A DNA stretch of 64,000 nt from Mauremys mutica. Its lineage: Eukaryota; Chordata; Testudines; Geoemydidae. Shown piece after piece: positions 42,401-57,400 of this stretch (the first letter of the stretch is position 1; every line of letters begins with the position of its first letter). Below the pieces are notes generated by a model. The model was not told the origin of the DNA and did no database searches. It worked only from the letters and a program-made list of their open reading frames with translations. The translations under genes were made by a program, and so were the position numbers. The stretch lies in NCBI RefSeq assembly GCF_020497125.1, contig NC_059084.1:6909501-6973500 (forward strand), read 5' to 3'.

Positions 42401-45400
42401 ATCTTCCCCTTGTGTCCCTCTACTGAATTTGTAGCTGCAGTAAAAATGTCCCCGTAAAATACATTGTCTTAATTATACTATGAAAAGGTCTATCTGGGAG
42501 GAGATTTATCATAAAAATAAAAGTATATTCCTGAATAAACAGGTCCAGTCCATATTGCTGTCATTTGGGTACTTTCCGGTCATACTAAATACTGCATCAG
42601 CTTACCTTGAAGTCCTTGATCTCCATCAGGCCCATCAATACCTATGCCAGTGCCTCCTTTGTCTCCCTTTTCACCTGTATCACCTGTAATGATGTAAAGA
42701 CATTTAAATTTAAATAATAATTTACAGAGACAGCCAAGTTAGCCCTCATGTGTGGAGGGGAAAATCCGGTCACCATAAAGGGTAATGCAAAACTTAGTGC
42801 CAAGAAGCTACCTGCATGGATCCAATTGCCAGACTTGGGCCCCTGGTGTGCACATTTTGCGGTTTCTGCATTTCTTGGAATTTACTACTTTCATTTTTTA
42901 TTTAAAAGTTATACTTTCATTATAATTGGCTGCATTTTAAAATCACATACTCTCACTACTGGAACTTTCATTAGCCAATCAGATCTCTTTACAATTGTCC
43001 ATCATTTTATAGTAAGGATAAAGGGCCAGATTTTCAAAGGTGTTTAGGCACCTAAATGGGATTTCCAAAAGCACCAAGATGTCTAACTTTCATTTAAATC
43101 ACTGGGAGTTAGGGCCTAGACACATCTGAAAATCTAATTAGTCACCTGCATCTTTAGGAGCCTAACTACCTTTGAAAATCTGGTCCAAAGTTCATAAATT
43201 TGGCAGCAATAATCAACTACCCTAGAGGGTAGGGGAGAGCGAGCGACGGGGGCGGGGGGGAATGGAGTGACCGGGGGCAGAGCCTCAGAGAATGGGCGGG
43301 ACAAGGGCGTTCCGTTTTGTGTAATTAGAAAGCTGGCAACCCTATGAGACATTTACTAGTGGCTTCCCAGAAGCAAAAGTTAAATTTCTGCAGAACCAAG
43401 TTCTTTAGTGTGCTGCCCCCTAGTGTTTTATCTCACGTATCACAGAAGATCTATACATTACATTTAGGAGTTTTAAAATCTTCAAATGCTGGATTTGCTT
43501 TCAGCAACTGTTACCAATTTGCAATGTTTGCACATTAATTGTAATGTGTAAATAGCTAACGATAAAGTCCCAATCTTGCAGCATTTGCTTATGTGAGTAA
43601 GGTCTGTAGGCTCAGGCCTAAGTAGCCTTGAGATGCAGCATACTCTGCCTTTGTCCTCCCTCCCCGCCACCACCTAACTTTGTCCTAACTTGCCATCTTA
43701 ATTCTGTTTAAGGAAAAAAACAAACAAACACACTTGCTTCCAAGAAACACACAGTTATATTTAGCCCTAAAGGTATATGTCACTTTGCAATGGTAGTAGG
43801 TTGGTGCTAAAGGTCTTTTGTCCTAAAAGTTTGCTATTTATGGGTAAAATTCTGGATTTCCCCTCAAAACCCAGGTGATTTGGGTTTTTGTGGATTTGCA
43901 AAACAAAATCCATCCCCCAACACGGGCAGACCACAGTGCTGTAGTGAACCACTCTGCAGACTTGCACTGGCCATCATGCCTGGATGATTCTCACACCAGC
44001 AGCACAAGGAAAGTTTATGTTTAACACAGTACTGTACTGTATTTGTTTTGGTTTTTTTTTGTCTGTGCTGCTGCCTGATTGCGTACTTCTGGTTCCAAAT
44101 GAGGTGTGTGGTTGACCTGTCAGTGCGTAACTCTGGCGTTCATAACTCTGAAGTTCTACTGTACTACTGAGGAAGCTATTGCAGACAAATGCAATGGCAT
44201 GAACGATGGCACAGGAACAGGAGGAGGAAATACTGGGAGGAGTTCAGGGGGACAGTGGTCATAAATCCCCAAGACAAGCCTCATTCCTCATTATACTAAG
44301 TATATCACAGTGATGAGGATTTACTTTGTTAACTAAACAATACATGCCTGTTAATGCCTGGAGCTTCAGCAGCTGCACATGCTGCAGTATATAGCCGTCC
44401 CAGATTATTTGATTCTTATAAGTGGTTGATTCTTACAAGTGGAGTATTTAGTATAGGAATCATTTTGTTCCGGTGGTTTTGATCACTATATGCAGTTGAT
44501 TCATATATCAGCGATTCTTATAAACGGAGTGCACTGTAATACAGAAAATCCTGACCCCTTTCCCCACTCTAACCTCCCAAGGACCTGTTCCTGCACCACT
44601 GAAGTTAGGAGAAGTTTTCTCAATGATTTCAAAGGGAGCAGGAGCAGGTTCATTATGCTGCTCCTGATTTCATCTTACTCACCTCTGGGACCAGGGTCTC
44701 CAAGTTCTCCTGTCGGCCCTCTATATCCAGGTGGACCACGAGCACCGGGATGACCAACACTTCCCATTGCCCCAGGTGGACCTGGGGGACCCGCTGGGCC
44801 AGGTCGACCCATCAGTCCAGGAGCCAAGGGCCTTCTCAAATTAGCAGCTAACTGTGCAATTTGTTCTGAGGAAAAAAAAATATAACAAAACCAAAACTAA
44901 GTTATTTTGCCTTATGCCTGTGTCTGAAGTTTGAAAACCTTTTTCTGGTATGTGACACTTGCCACCAAAGTGTATCCAATCAAAGGAGAAGATTATAGGC
45001 TCTGGATTTCTGAAGCTAGAATCTGTCCTGGTAACCCACAACCAGAGACGCCTTGAGCTGAATCTGGTGAATGCATTTTGATAAGATGACAAAAAATGGT
45101 TTTTCATTATAGTAAACCTCTGGACTTGGGGGGGGGGAGGTTGCTCAGAAACGTCTAAACACTTTGGAAACTGATGTATTTTTTCTTTCATTTTATTTAT
45201 AAACTAAAGGAAAACACTTTAAATAATTTTGAAGCAAAGTTTAATGGAAATTTCAATTACTTGAGTATTAATAGGTTTGCAGGTTTTAGTTTCTGCCACA
45301 AAAAGTGACTGAAACACAATCTTCAAGAAGCAAAATATTCAAAAGACATAAAATAATTTATTTGAAGCAAAACTTTATTGCTCTATCAGGAATGAAATCC

Positions 45401-48400
45401 CGTGACCTTTGGCATCATAAAACAGCAACTATATCAATGAGCCATTCAGTGAATGGAAACTATACTTTGTAATGATTGGCTAGTAATACAAGTCCCATTG
45501 GAAAGGAATTCCTAATGTCTCAGATTATTACAATCATTGTTAAACTAAATAGAAACAAGTGTTCTCTGACTATAAAGTGTAGCTATATTCTGATACAGAC
45601 AATAATTAAAGTTCAGCTATCTCCCAGTTATACTCACCATTTATCATTCCCCCACAGAGTTCTCTTATGTGTTGTTCACTGGCCTCTTTGCCCTGCAATT
45701 GACAAAAGAGTCCTTACACAAAATCATATTATTTCTTGTCATCAGACTATTGATCCCCGAAAGAAACTTATTTCTAATGGACTGCAAAATCAAGCAGAAG
45801 AGTTTTTATTAAGAAGAAAGAGTAGTTCAGAAAATATTAGCTTCAGCCTTAAGGTCCTGGGGTGGTGGTAATATTAATGAAGTTGATTTTACAGTTAGTG
45901 GGAATGTTGTGGTGCTAATGTTCCAAGTCATATATTTAATTTGTTGTTTATTTGGCCTTTACTGAAAAGTGAAACTCAAGCTTGGGGAAAATAACAAATC
46001 AAACCCTAATGTGAGTAATACTATAATGACCCAACAGGAAACAGGTTTGCATTTTAAAGTTATTGACTGCTATCAATTGACTTTCTTAGTGCTCTCACAG
46101 TTATGGAGAACAAACATGACTTCACACATCACATCCAACCCCAGTGAATGCAGGTAACTCCTAACAACACATCACATTGAGAGGAAACTAATCCTTAAAA
46201 GGTACAAGTTTTTGGAAATAGGTCTTAATTCTGTGTTTGCAAATTGTGCGTGTGTGCACCTTTTTGTACAAATAAACTGCTTCTGCAAATCTGCTAGTTA
46301 GATGTGCAGTTACCTGATTTGCATGCACAAATGCCAGTGGTGGAAGTGCAAAATTATAAGCTGGTCTAATGCTGGTGACCTTTAATTTGTTCATGTTTGT
46401 GCCCTCATTTGTAATTCTGGGCACAGTCATTTGCACCTGCAAAGCTGAAGTCCAAGGTAAAAGCCCCTTTAATCTTTGGCCCATAATGTTTAAATGTTAA
46501 AATCCACTGGACGAGGCCTTTTCTTTTCTGATCTGACCAAACAGTTGCCAACATTAACACACTGGAACCAATTGCCCTCTGAGAACACTTAGCAATTGAG
46601 ACGTACACAGTTTAGTGTTACTCTTAAGACAACTTATAGAAGGCAGCCAGGCTCCTATTATCGACTTACATTTTTATGTTACTTTAGTGCTGTATTGACA
46701 GCCTTGGAGATAGTTTACATTTATTCACAGAACAGGAGCAACATAGGTAGTGTCAGCGTATGCTTCTTCAACACTATTTCAGCGTGACTCAACCCTACTC
46801 TGGAGGGACAAGCAGGTAGTTCGGTCTCCATGCCCTACTCATTCTTTGGCCCTTCTCAGGGGACCACCCCAAGGGAACCAATTAATACCAGCTGCGATGT
46901 AGTTTTGGTGGTGTGGACGCTTGTCCATTGGGAACTGGACTGAGAACACCAAGCACATTTCACACCGGCCTCTGAGGGTATGTCAACACTGCAATATAAG
47001 CTCAGGGTTTGTAGAACTCGAGTTAACAGACACTGGGTTTGCTAAAATAGGACCTGAGGATCTATGCTCATTTGTAATCCCAGGTGAGGAATTGTTGAAC
47101 CTTGGATTTCATCCTGGGGCTCCAGCATCAGTGCTGCATTATCCAGGCTCACATTCACCCATATCCCCGACTTCCCAGTGCCCTCCATAATGTGGCCACT
47201 CTAGCCATTTGTTCATGGTGCAGTGTGGGAAAACTTGACTGTCCACAAAACTTGACTATTCAGAGGACAAAGGAAGTTGGCCTGTGGGATACTTTTGGCA
47301 TGAGTCCAGTGGCGCTACATCACACTGCAAAGCAATAGGGCTTGAACCCTGGGTCCCGGCTTGACTCAAGTTGGACCCACCACCCCTGTGGGGTCCTGGG
47401 ACCCTGGGTCTGAGCCTGGGGTTAATGTGATTTCTATGTAGACAGAATTGGGGTTAGGCTTAAGCCTGAGTTCGAACCCTGGGCTTATATTGTTGTGTAG
47501 ACATACCTTGAATGTCCATGAGATGGTAACTTTCATTCACTTCTCCCCTGCACCAGATCTGAACCAGCAACCTGGAGTTACAAAGTTACATATCCTATTA
47601 CAAATTCCCTGACCATCCAGCCTCCCACAGGCTGGCATTTTTATTTATTTCTGCCATTAAGGACCTCTTCTTTACTGACTTATAGCAAAAGAGATCTTTC
47701 CTCTCAGTCCATTAGCCTGATCTGCTTCATAAGACCCGTCACAGGTACTGATGCTGCAAGTATTGCAAGACTTGTCCATTTGTGAACAAAAGGGCAAAAA
47801 CTTATTTTGTAAACTTACTGTAAACAGAGTCAACCCTACACCCAAAGTCCAGCATAACCGGTACTGCCTATTACCCATTCATCCATTTCCAATGCAGGAC
47901 TGATCAAGGAACAGATGATACTTACTGGAGGGCCAGGTTTTCCAGTAATGCCGGGGATACCTTGCTCTCCCTGGTAGCCCATAGGTCCTGGATGACCTGG
48001 AATCCCTTGCACACCAGAAGTCCCGTTAGGTCCTTGTACACCTTTAGGACCCAGCTCGCCTCTTTCTCCTGACTAAGGAGGAAGAGAAACCAAACAGCTT
48101 AAAACAGGAGGCTCAGCATATTGTTATTCTTCCACAGTATTTCTTAGTTAAGCTTTTCCTTCCGGCTTCCTTGTTTTCTCTCTTACTGACATAGGGGCTA
48201 TGCTGACCATGTATGTTCCTCATCTCGCATTTACGGGTTTACATGTCTATCATGATAATTATGCATGTTTTAGGCCATACCCATGCTATAGTTCAAACAG
48301 TGCTAGCAGCAACGGTATTCAAACCAGGCCACACAGTAGTAGATTTACAACATGGTTCTCAGATCACCACCATTCTGGGACACCACGTCAGAACCAACAG

Positions 48401-51400
48401 CATTGATGCTCCCTTGCTTTCCACCGTAGCATGGACAGGGCCTTTGATTTCAAGCGTGGAGACCTAACTGTTTCTGCCTTTTGGTATGTTACCATTATAG
48501 CAGCAGCAATTAATTCCTTCTCAAGGCTGCTGCTTATCTGATCCTTCCCAGGGCCAAATTTCTGTCTCATCAAGAAGGGTTGGGGAACACAAAGTGACGT
48601 GCTAAGCATTTTGAATAAATTGTTTTCCACATTAGGCATTTTCAGCAATAATCAATGGCACTACCCCGGCGGTTAAAGTTAAGCCTGTGCTTAAGCGCAT
48701 TGCTGGGCGGGGCTCATTACACACTCCCCCATTCTGCATTGCTGAGCTTTTACTCCCACAGACAGATGTGGGATTTACACACACAACTTAGGTAGCCGTC
48801 CTTGAAGACTCCATGCAGAGTGTGCATGAAAAATCATAGAATCATTAGAATATTAGGGTTGGAAGGGACCTTAGGAGGTCATCTAGTCCAACCCCCTGCT
48901 TGAAGCAGGACCAATCCCCAACTAAATCATCCCAGCCAGGGCTTTGTCAAGCCTGACCTTAAAAACCTCTAATGAAGGAGATTCCACCATCTCCCTAGGG
49001 AACTCATTCCAGTGCTTCACCACCCTCCTAGTGAAAATCACAAAGGTCAACACTAAGGGTCATCTAATGGCTATATTAATGGACCAGAGACCAGAGCCGA
49101 AAATAAAAGACAATGCCACCCTTGATGCTGCATAACCCAATGAGATCAGAAGCTACATTGGGATGTGATAAGCACATTTGTTTCCTTAACATTTCTGTGA
49201 CTCTCAGTCTGCAATGGATGACACTTACCTCTCCCTTTTGTCCTGGGGGGCCGAAAGGACCCTACAAAAAAAAAAGGGAAGTTTGATCTTACTCTTCTCT
49301 AAAGAACAAGAATCAGTTGCAAAGTAAACACCTAAAAGCAGATCCTTAAGCTCTTGGAAGCAGGGACCACCACTGTGTACCGTACCTAATGTAACGGGAT
49401 TCCTGAGCAGGGTCTGTGGGTTCTACATCAATGCAAAGCACAATACTGCAAACAGAGGCATAGGAAGCCAAAGGGCACTGCCAGGAGGTAGGATAACCCC
49501 TTGGTATCTTTCAACTCGGGGGTTGGGACAGAAAACTGGGTGACCAGAATGTTTCAAAGGGTTGCGGTGCAGCTCCTGTCCCACGGGGCTGGCTGGGCTT
49601 ATCTTATCACTCAGATTTGGCCCAGCCGTCATGATGACAGGAGTCTGAGTAGGCCAAATTTGAGTGAGTGGCACTGGAACCCCACGAGCCAGGTCACAAC
49701 TCCACTCACACAACTGCAATGCCGAGAGCCAAGCGCAGCCAGCCCCACAGCACAGGAGCTGCATGAGCCGCCACTGTGGGGTGAGTGCCAGGCAGGACCC
49801 AACCCCCAACACACACTAGGGGGCAGGATCCGACTGAAACCACCCCAGCGCCTCCACCCCTAGGTCACGACAAGCCATAAACATTTACAAATGGACCCTG
49901 AGCCCAAAAAGGCTGAGAACCACTGTGACCCCTGCAGATCTGCAGAGCAGTGCAGGGCTCGTCTGCTCAGCAGTGCAATCCTCTGACTGCTGGAGGGGAG
50001 GCGGGAGGGGCTCAAGGTTCAGGCGTGGACTGCACTGGTAAGGAATAACTGATCGGTTTAGTTTTACTAGTAAAACTAGAGGATTCCTCACCTCTATAGA
50101 CAGGGATTCATCATTAGACCCACAGACCAGAGCTGAACGTAGCTCCCTGGCAGTGACAGCCTCCATTGAACCAAAGCCTCAACACCCAAGAACAGAAGGG
50201 ACTGTCGGCTTCTATGCACTGTGCAGTGCATCTGATCTCCCTGAGGGGTAGAAATAACGAATGATGAATCCCTGGCTATTAGGGTGACCAGATATCCCGA
50301 TTTTATAGGGACAGTCCTGACATTTGGGGCTTTTTTTTTTTTTTTTAATATGGGCTCCTATTACTCCCCCACCCCGTACTGATTTTTCACACTTGCTGTC
50401 TGGTCACCCTACTGGCTATACACGTGAGAAATCCTCCTCTAGTTTTACTAGTCAAACTAAAATGGGCACAGTGCTGATGGTGAACGGAATACTTGGTTTG
50501 GTTTCACAGGCCACCGTTCTCTTTTCACAATCAATAGTGTAACTGTAGCCTTTGGAGCCCTCGTGTATTCAACGCTGGCAGGTTTTAACAGTCATTGGTT
50601 CATTAATCCCTGGGCTCCCACTGTTTGGTATGTTAATTTTGTTTTGTTTAAATGACACCTACCAGTTCTCCTTTGTCACCTGGCAGGCCATCTGCTCCAG
50701 CGGCGCCCTGATAACGAGGCACAACAGTTAACACATGAGAACCTCACCAGTGGGTTTGAAATGGTTATTCACAAACATGCGCTACACTTTCCAAGTGGGA
50801 TTTACTCTGTCAGGGCCCAGTCCTTTGAGCCCTGAGTACCCTCAACTCCTACTGGCAGCAAAGAGGATTCAGTACCTTGTTGTTGCAGTGGGAACGTTTT
50901 CCGACTTGGAAAATAGATATGGCAAAATTAAGGTAGGCTCCACAATAGCTGTTCTGCTGCTCTGAATGGCAACCATGATAATAGGCAGCCTTCTGCAAGA
51001 GCTAGGAGCCCTTTGCATCAAACTCGCTGTGGCAAACATTTAATTCTAGAGTGACCTGAGCAAGGGCTGAACCCATAAGAGACAAGGACCTGGCAAGTGC
51101 TGATGAGCAGCAGTGCAGCCAGAACAGGTGTCCACACTTAACACTCTTCGCTCCAGGAAGATAGTTCCGTGCTAAGTCTGTTCATCAGACAAAATTCCTT
51201 GTTTAAACCGGGATGTGACCCCAAAGCAGCTGGTTGTATTAATTCAGCTGGACTACACGGGCCTAAAGAGTTAAGGTGTTAACAAGACCCTGTTACGGTT
51301 TAACGTTAAAGGTTTGGGGTTTGGTATACAGAGACTTGGCATGGTTAGTAGCACAGCAAACCATTAAACATTATTTTAACCTTTTAATTAAAGACACAGA

Positions 51401-54400
51401 ATAGAAGGAAAAACAATTAAAGCATTTGAAATGTAAAGTATTAAGTAAGGCTTTCATTTTAACAACAGATATTCATTTATTCATTTTAGCTGGGAAAACT
51501 CCCCTTGTTTGATGGGTTTTTCAGATGCTATGAAAGAGGGTATTAACTGTCCTTTTTGGGGGAAAGAGAAGTTTGCTGAAATGGGCTGGAGCTTTTGTTG
51601 CTGCTGTTGTTAAAGTCTGATCCCGTTTCCTAAGAAAACTAAACAAGACAGACAGACAGAGAGAGAAAAGAACAGCAAATATAGAAAATACAGCTTCCAT
51701 CTCTGGTGGTTGACTTTCACTTGCAACCTCGCTGCTGGAAAAACAAAGGCACAGCACACTGTTTTATTAGTCACTTTGAGATCTGGCAAACTTATACCAG
51801 CATTGAGCTATTTAGGGCATTAATTTTAGTTGCCCCTTTCTGGTGTTGCAAATTATGCAGCGTTGGCCAGCTACGCCAGACGTTAATTAGACAAAAGGAA
51901 AAAGGAGAGGGATAGGAAAGAGGAGAAAAAGGCAGAGAAGGAAAAGGACACCTGGGTGGGGAGGAACGAGAGAAAAGCAAAGTCTCAAATCCCACGTGGT
52001 ATTTGGGATTTAGCTGGAGCTGGTGGACGTGGCAGTGTTATTTGGGTTCCGGTTTTTGGCCTAGTTTGGTCAAGACAACTTTTTAGGATTGGGATGAAGA
52101 AGGTCCAGGGTCCCAGGAGATGGTGGGGTTGGCAGCCAGGATGGTGAAGCTCACTCCAGTAGCCAATTTTTCTCCCCAAATTCTCTTTCTTGAAAGACTC
52201 CCAAAAGGGAGTGATGGGTGGAATAGTCCATTCCCTCATTATTTTGTCCACTAATTAGGCCTAATTTCTGACACACCAATTGTGGTTCGTTGATTTTTGG
52301 TCTCACACTGTCCAATTTTCCAAGCATGATTTCAACATAATCCTTGAGGCCTTTTTGTTTGGACTAATTCAGTCTCTCTGTGCTTTTGTATCTTTTCCCA
52401 CCAACATCTGTTATTAGGTTATTGTAACACCTTATGAACTTACACCCACTTTTCACAGTTAAGCTCACAATTTGGGTACATTTGTAGGTCCAATTATCAC
52501 AGCAAGCCTCTGAAATAAAGTACATGCAAGGGGACTATTCATAAGCCCTTACGAAAAATAAAAGCTAAACTTCAACAGTCACGAACTTGCGGTCTACCCA
52601 AAATCGGGCTGGGGTGTTTCCAGTGATGTTTGAAACCAGATGGCTAATTATTAAGTTGCAGCTTAGTTGGACTCATACGAGGACAAAAGTCTCCCAAGAC
52701 CCATTCGGTGAATAGCCCTGTATGGTCATGTTAAGCCATAATATATAATCCCTTTTCCTTTAAACCAACAGATGGCGCTTGTTATTCAGGTAGGAATAGA
52801 GACAATACACAGAGCTACCCGTTGGTATGTGCAGGGTTTACACGTTTCAGATGCCACTCAGAATGGCATTACAACATGGCTAGGGTATTGCACACGGCTC
52901 CAGGCACCAGCATGCCAAGCTGGGACTAGATGTCTTTTTTAGATTTAGGCTTCACAGACCCTATTGAACTTAGGCTGATCCTGCCCTTAGAAAGCAACAA
53001 AAGGAAGATAGGAGGCATATTTGCAATTGATAAACTGTTTTTGGGGGGGCATTCCATTTTCTGCAGAGATAAACCACATTCCTCCACTGATCTAAGTTAC
53101 AGATTTCAAGGAAGGTCATCAAGTGAAGCAATCCAAACATGACAATTTAGAAGAAAAGTTTATTAAGGGCTAAATTTCCTAGCCCCTACAAAGTTAAACA
53201 TCGAGGGCTTCAGGGGGGCTACCCACATGAGTGGCCAAGCAAACCCAGCTTTACCGCTCCCGTGGGTACCCTCTGAAGATTACAGGCTGACTTTTGTGAG
53301 TTAGGTGAGCAAGATTTGGCCCCAAGCAGTTTACTTGCCACGTGCTGTGACTGGAAGACAGACACAAAGGATCTGGAGCGCGGCATTTCAAGATCCCTTT
53401 ATTAAAATAAAATACATTGAGCACACACAAAAATTAATCAGAAGAAAAATGGGTTGGCTGTGTCTGCTGCATAACCTGCTAATTTTAATTGGGAGGAAAA
53501 GTTGGTAAAGCTGTTGAATAGCTGTGATCAAGCTACAGTTAAATCATATTCGTTGAATAAAATGGGAAAATAACCAGAAAAGGAAAGACCAACCCTCGGC
53601 TCACCTGGTTACCTTTGGGACCAGAAACTCCACCAGAACCCTGGAACAAGAGAAAGGGAGAATGAGCAGGGAACTGTGCTTTTCCCACGCATTCCTAGCA
53701 CAGTCAGATGCTCACTGGCACAGTGAGGGGTGGGAAAACTAATCCTGTAATTGCCAGCTAAGACGAAGAGGCAGGGCAGGGATCAGAACTCATTTGTATT
53801 TCTTAGAATCAACAAGAGGTTTTTAGCGTTCAGTTTGTTTTGCAGCAATATTCTGTGGTCTCTGTGGTTCACATTTCTTTCTTGACAGTTACAGTATATA
53901 TAAGCCACAAGATGATAGGCCACAATTTCCTTCTCTGAATTGGCTCTCTCACCTCATCTCCTCCATAACCCATTCAACCTGCCAGCCATTAAAAATAACT
54001 TTAATGCAGTGGGTCTCAGTGTTTGAGGGCCCCACCCCACCTGCCTTCTGTTCATTCTCTGTGTCCGCTAACAGTAAATTGTGGTCATTGTAAGGCTTTG
54101 GCTTATGGGATACTCTGTTCATACTGTCCTTGTTAATTCACTGAACAAAACTAAAATGCCGTGTGCAGTTAATTCTGGCCATTTACATCAGACTCACCTT
54201 CCTCGCTCATCCCTGGGTAAGGTTCCTTTCCCTCCCTTCCCCCAGGCATGTAAAATATTCATAGATTTTTTTATCATCATGGTATAGAGCAGGAGAGTGG
54301 ATTTTTGTGCCAGGACTAGTGAATGTTCATAACAGTTTTGCAAGGTCTCTATTACTACGTCAATTTTCACAAGGGTTTAGGGTTAGCTGTTCCTGACTTC

Positions 54401-57400
54401 GGCATCCACAGAGAAGCGTGACTTGGGAACTTGCTGGTAAGGGACCCACCTTGTCTGGTATCCTGTTTTAAGTGGCAGGGTCAGATGTCCATAGGAGTAA
54501 AAGGTGAACCAAGTAGCTGTAATTTATAAACCTAGGGGTAATTTAGCCAGTCTGAAGAAACATTCCAAGAACAACCATGCCTCTTTAGCATTCAAAAGGA
54601 GAATGAAGCAATACATTTGCAGCCCTGGCCTGTGACTTTGGATCCATCTAACACAGCCGGGAGCCAATCGAGTTCTGAGGGCCTTGGTCTTTTCTGCAAT
54701 GCACTGTTGGATGGGTTCAATTACTGTAGTCTTAGAACAGCAGTTTTATGGCACATTCATCAATTTGACAATTGGGAAATGTGATTTTTTTCCTAGCTGG
54801 TTCTAGAAACTTCCAGCAGAACAACGTGATAGAACAAACACACAGAATTAGTGGGTGTCATTTCATTAAAGTCAAGCCCTGAAGATGAATTAAAAAACTG
54901 AAAGTTCTATTAAAAAGTGTCCCTATTAAAATAATTCAGAGGTAACAAGCCAGAAGGTAGAAATGAATCTGGGTATTTATAACTTTTTTTTAAAAAATGA
55001 ACACAAATGCAATATTATTCCCCAAACCCTGTGACAGGGCTGCTATTTTTTTTTAAACAGTTACTTGTTCTCCATTCACTCATTTTTAACAGGGCCATAG
55101 TTTTAAAGGGATGCATCATCTCCAAAAATACATTTTTCATTGTGGCGATTCTTGTTTCTACAGTACGCCTGCTGTTATAGCGTCCAGACTCAGAGCCCCT
55201 TGTGACTGAGAAGCATAAATCTCACCACAAGATTCTTCCAGCTCTAACACAGAGGCCCATTGTGAAATCTCTGGTGCCCAGGGGTGATTATTTACACAGA
55301 GACTTTACCTACAAGCTGAAGTGAAGGAAGCCATGGAACACACGGCTACTGTTCTCCTGCAGGCCGTGGACAACTCACATTCATTTTTGCGCTGCTGGCT
55401 TCTTTTCAATGAGAATAATTCTATTTAAATCCAACCGCTGAATTTATTTTTAAGTTCTGGCCTTGCAGGGCCTAAGTATGTTTCCGTTTGTAAAGAAAAA
55501 AGAAAAGATTTTTTTAAAATGTCCTAATTAAATATTCTAAATAACTATAATGCAGCTCTCCTGTGAGCATGGAGATCTTGCACTTTGCTGAAATCTGCAT
55601 ATAGAGCAGGTATAGTAAACCCACTTCGGCTCTGTGTCCATTGCAAACAAATAGTCCAATCTGGCTGGGATAGGATCTGGAAAATCTTGTTGAAATAAAC
55701 TCTTCAGTCTAAGCATAATGGGACTTCTAGGAATGGAGATGCAGCACTGGAAATGCTGATTAGCTCATGATTCCCCTCCCTTTTCCAGCTCTAACTCCTA
55801 TGATTCAGGATTGGTTGTTTGTTTTTAACAATAGATCAGTAAAAGCCTGATTTGTCAGGATCCTCCTGCTGAGGCTGACATCAGGAAGCACAAAGGAATG
55901 GTTCAGTTTATTAATCAGCTGAACCGATATATCGAGACATAAGAACTTGGTCTATCCAGGTGGATCTTTTATCTTAGGTCTGGTCTACAAGGGGGGAAGG
56001 GGAAGAATCGATCTATGTTACGCAACTTTAGCTACATGAATAATGTAGCTGAAGTTGACGTACTTAGATCTATTCAGTGCGTTGTCTTCACCGCGGTGAG
56101 TCAACTGCTGATGCTCCCCTGTCGACTCTGCATGCGCTCCCCTGCATGCGCCTCTTGCTCCAGTGGAGTACCGGAGTCGACAGAAGAACGCTCGGCGGTC
56201 GATTAGACACAATAAATCGACCCCTGCTGGATCGATCGCTGCCCGTCGAACCAGCGGGTAATGTAGACAAGGCCCAAGATACTTATATGGCCCCATCCCA
56301 CAGTGTCTGTGTGCCTCACAATTTTTAATTTATCCTTATGAGGCAGGACAGTGCTATTATCCCCATTTTACAGAAGGGGAATGGAGGCACAGAGAGGGTA
56401 AGTGACTTGCCCAAGGTCACACACAGTCTGTGGTGAAGCAGGGAATTGAACCCAGGTTTTGAAGCGTTAGACCTTCTTATTCTCTTATCTATATGCGCTG
56501 AATGATATCGTGTGCTTGATTTTCAGCTACAAAGCCCCTAACTTTGCAGTAGAAGTTTTGCACTTGCCATGAACTGCAATTGCAAATGGTAAAATGTAAA
56601 CATCTAATGACATTTTACCCTTGCAAGCCAGCAAGTTAGGTATCTAACCGCTCCTGCTTGCATTTGCAATTTGTAGCAGGCCCAGTTATTTATCCATATA
56701 AAACTGAAGGTTCAAATTAGAGGTAAGGTTCAAAATGAGGCTCTGAAAATGTTAAGGGGATGTGTTCCATCGTCGGTCTGGCAGGGAGCACAAGCTGGCG
56801 CAGTTCTGCTGGCTTTACTTTATTGTCACTAGCATCATCCAATTTATGGGCAAGAGTTGTACCTTTGAAAGATCTGGGGAAAATCCCGAGCAAACAGATT
56901 GCTTTGTTGCAAAATCGACAATTAGGGAAAAAATTAGTAAGTGCTAGTACATTAAACCAAGCAGGGACAGGCAGACACTGCTGACATAGACCCCGATGGT
57001 GGGAAATCTGCCATATAGGAAAGTTCTCCTCACTGTCAGAGGGTCCCTGTAAAGGGCCACTACATCACTCAAAGTGGAGGGAACGGGCCAGGGAGGGGGT
57101 AAAGTGAGGGCTGCTCTCATTCAGCCCATCCTCTCAGGAGCAAACAAGAAAAAAGGTCAAAATCGGAACAAAACTTTTCAAATGACTTGAACCAAAACGG
57201 TTTCCAGATTTTTGGTTCATGAACATTTTCAAGATTTTGACTTTTCACCATGATTTGGTATGGGGACGCTGTTTGAGACCCCAGAAGTTTTTGCAGGATG
57301 GCAAAAACCTTTCCTGCCCAGCTCTACTTACCCTGTCACCAAATTCACCACGAATCCCCGTAGGGCCAGGGAGTCCAGGTTCCCCACTGGCACCTTTGCG

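Larger units (their letters stand above)
39473..42605 (-). other. COL9A3: COL9A3 intron with Harbinger-type element
   Basis: Most of this intron is the 2145-bp element at 40116-42260. 39640-39760 and 40001-40110 hold pieces of recurring unclassified repeats. Confidence 0.7.
53641..57331 (-). other. COL9A3: COL9A3 intron
   Basis: Contains a 0.3-kb MITE (55982-56275) and a MIR-type SINE (56316-56476). 53641-55975 and 56480-57331 show no recognised feature. Confidence 0.6.

Noticed and set aside
45365..45445. A functional tRNA gene on the - strand
   Set aside because: Box-like words are present but stems cannot be drawn by eye; kept only as a possible SINE relic.
49423..49863. ORFs of 120-129 codons on opposite strands in a COL9A3 intron
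   Set aside because: They overlap each other in antisense and lack splice-compatible context or recognisable domains; likely chance in GC-richer DNA.
55976..56330. An exon coding [18 protein letters not shown] or its antisense
   Set aside because: It falls within the inverted-end MITE at 55982-56275, and both strands are equally open.
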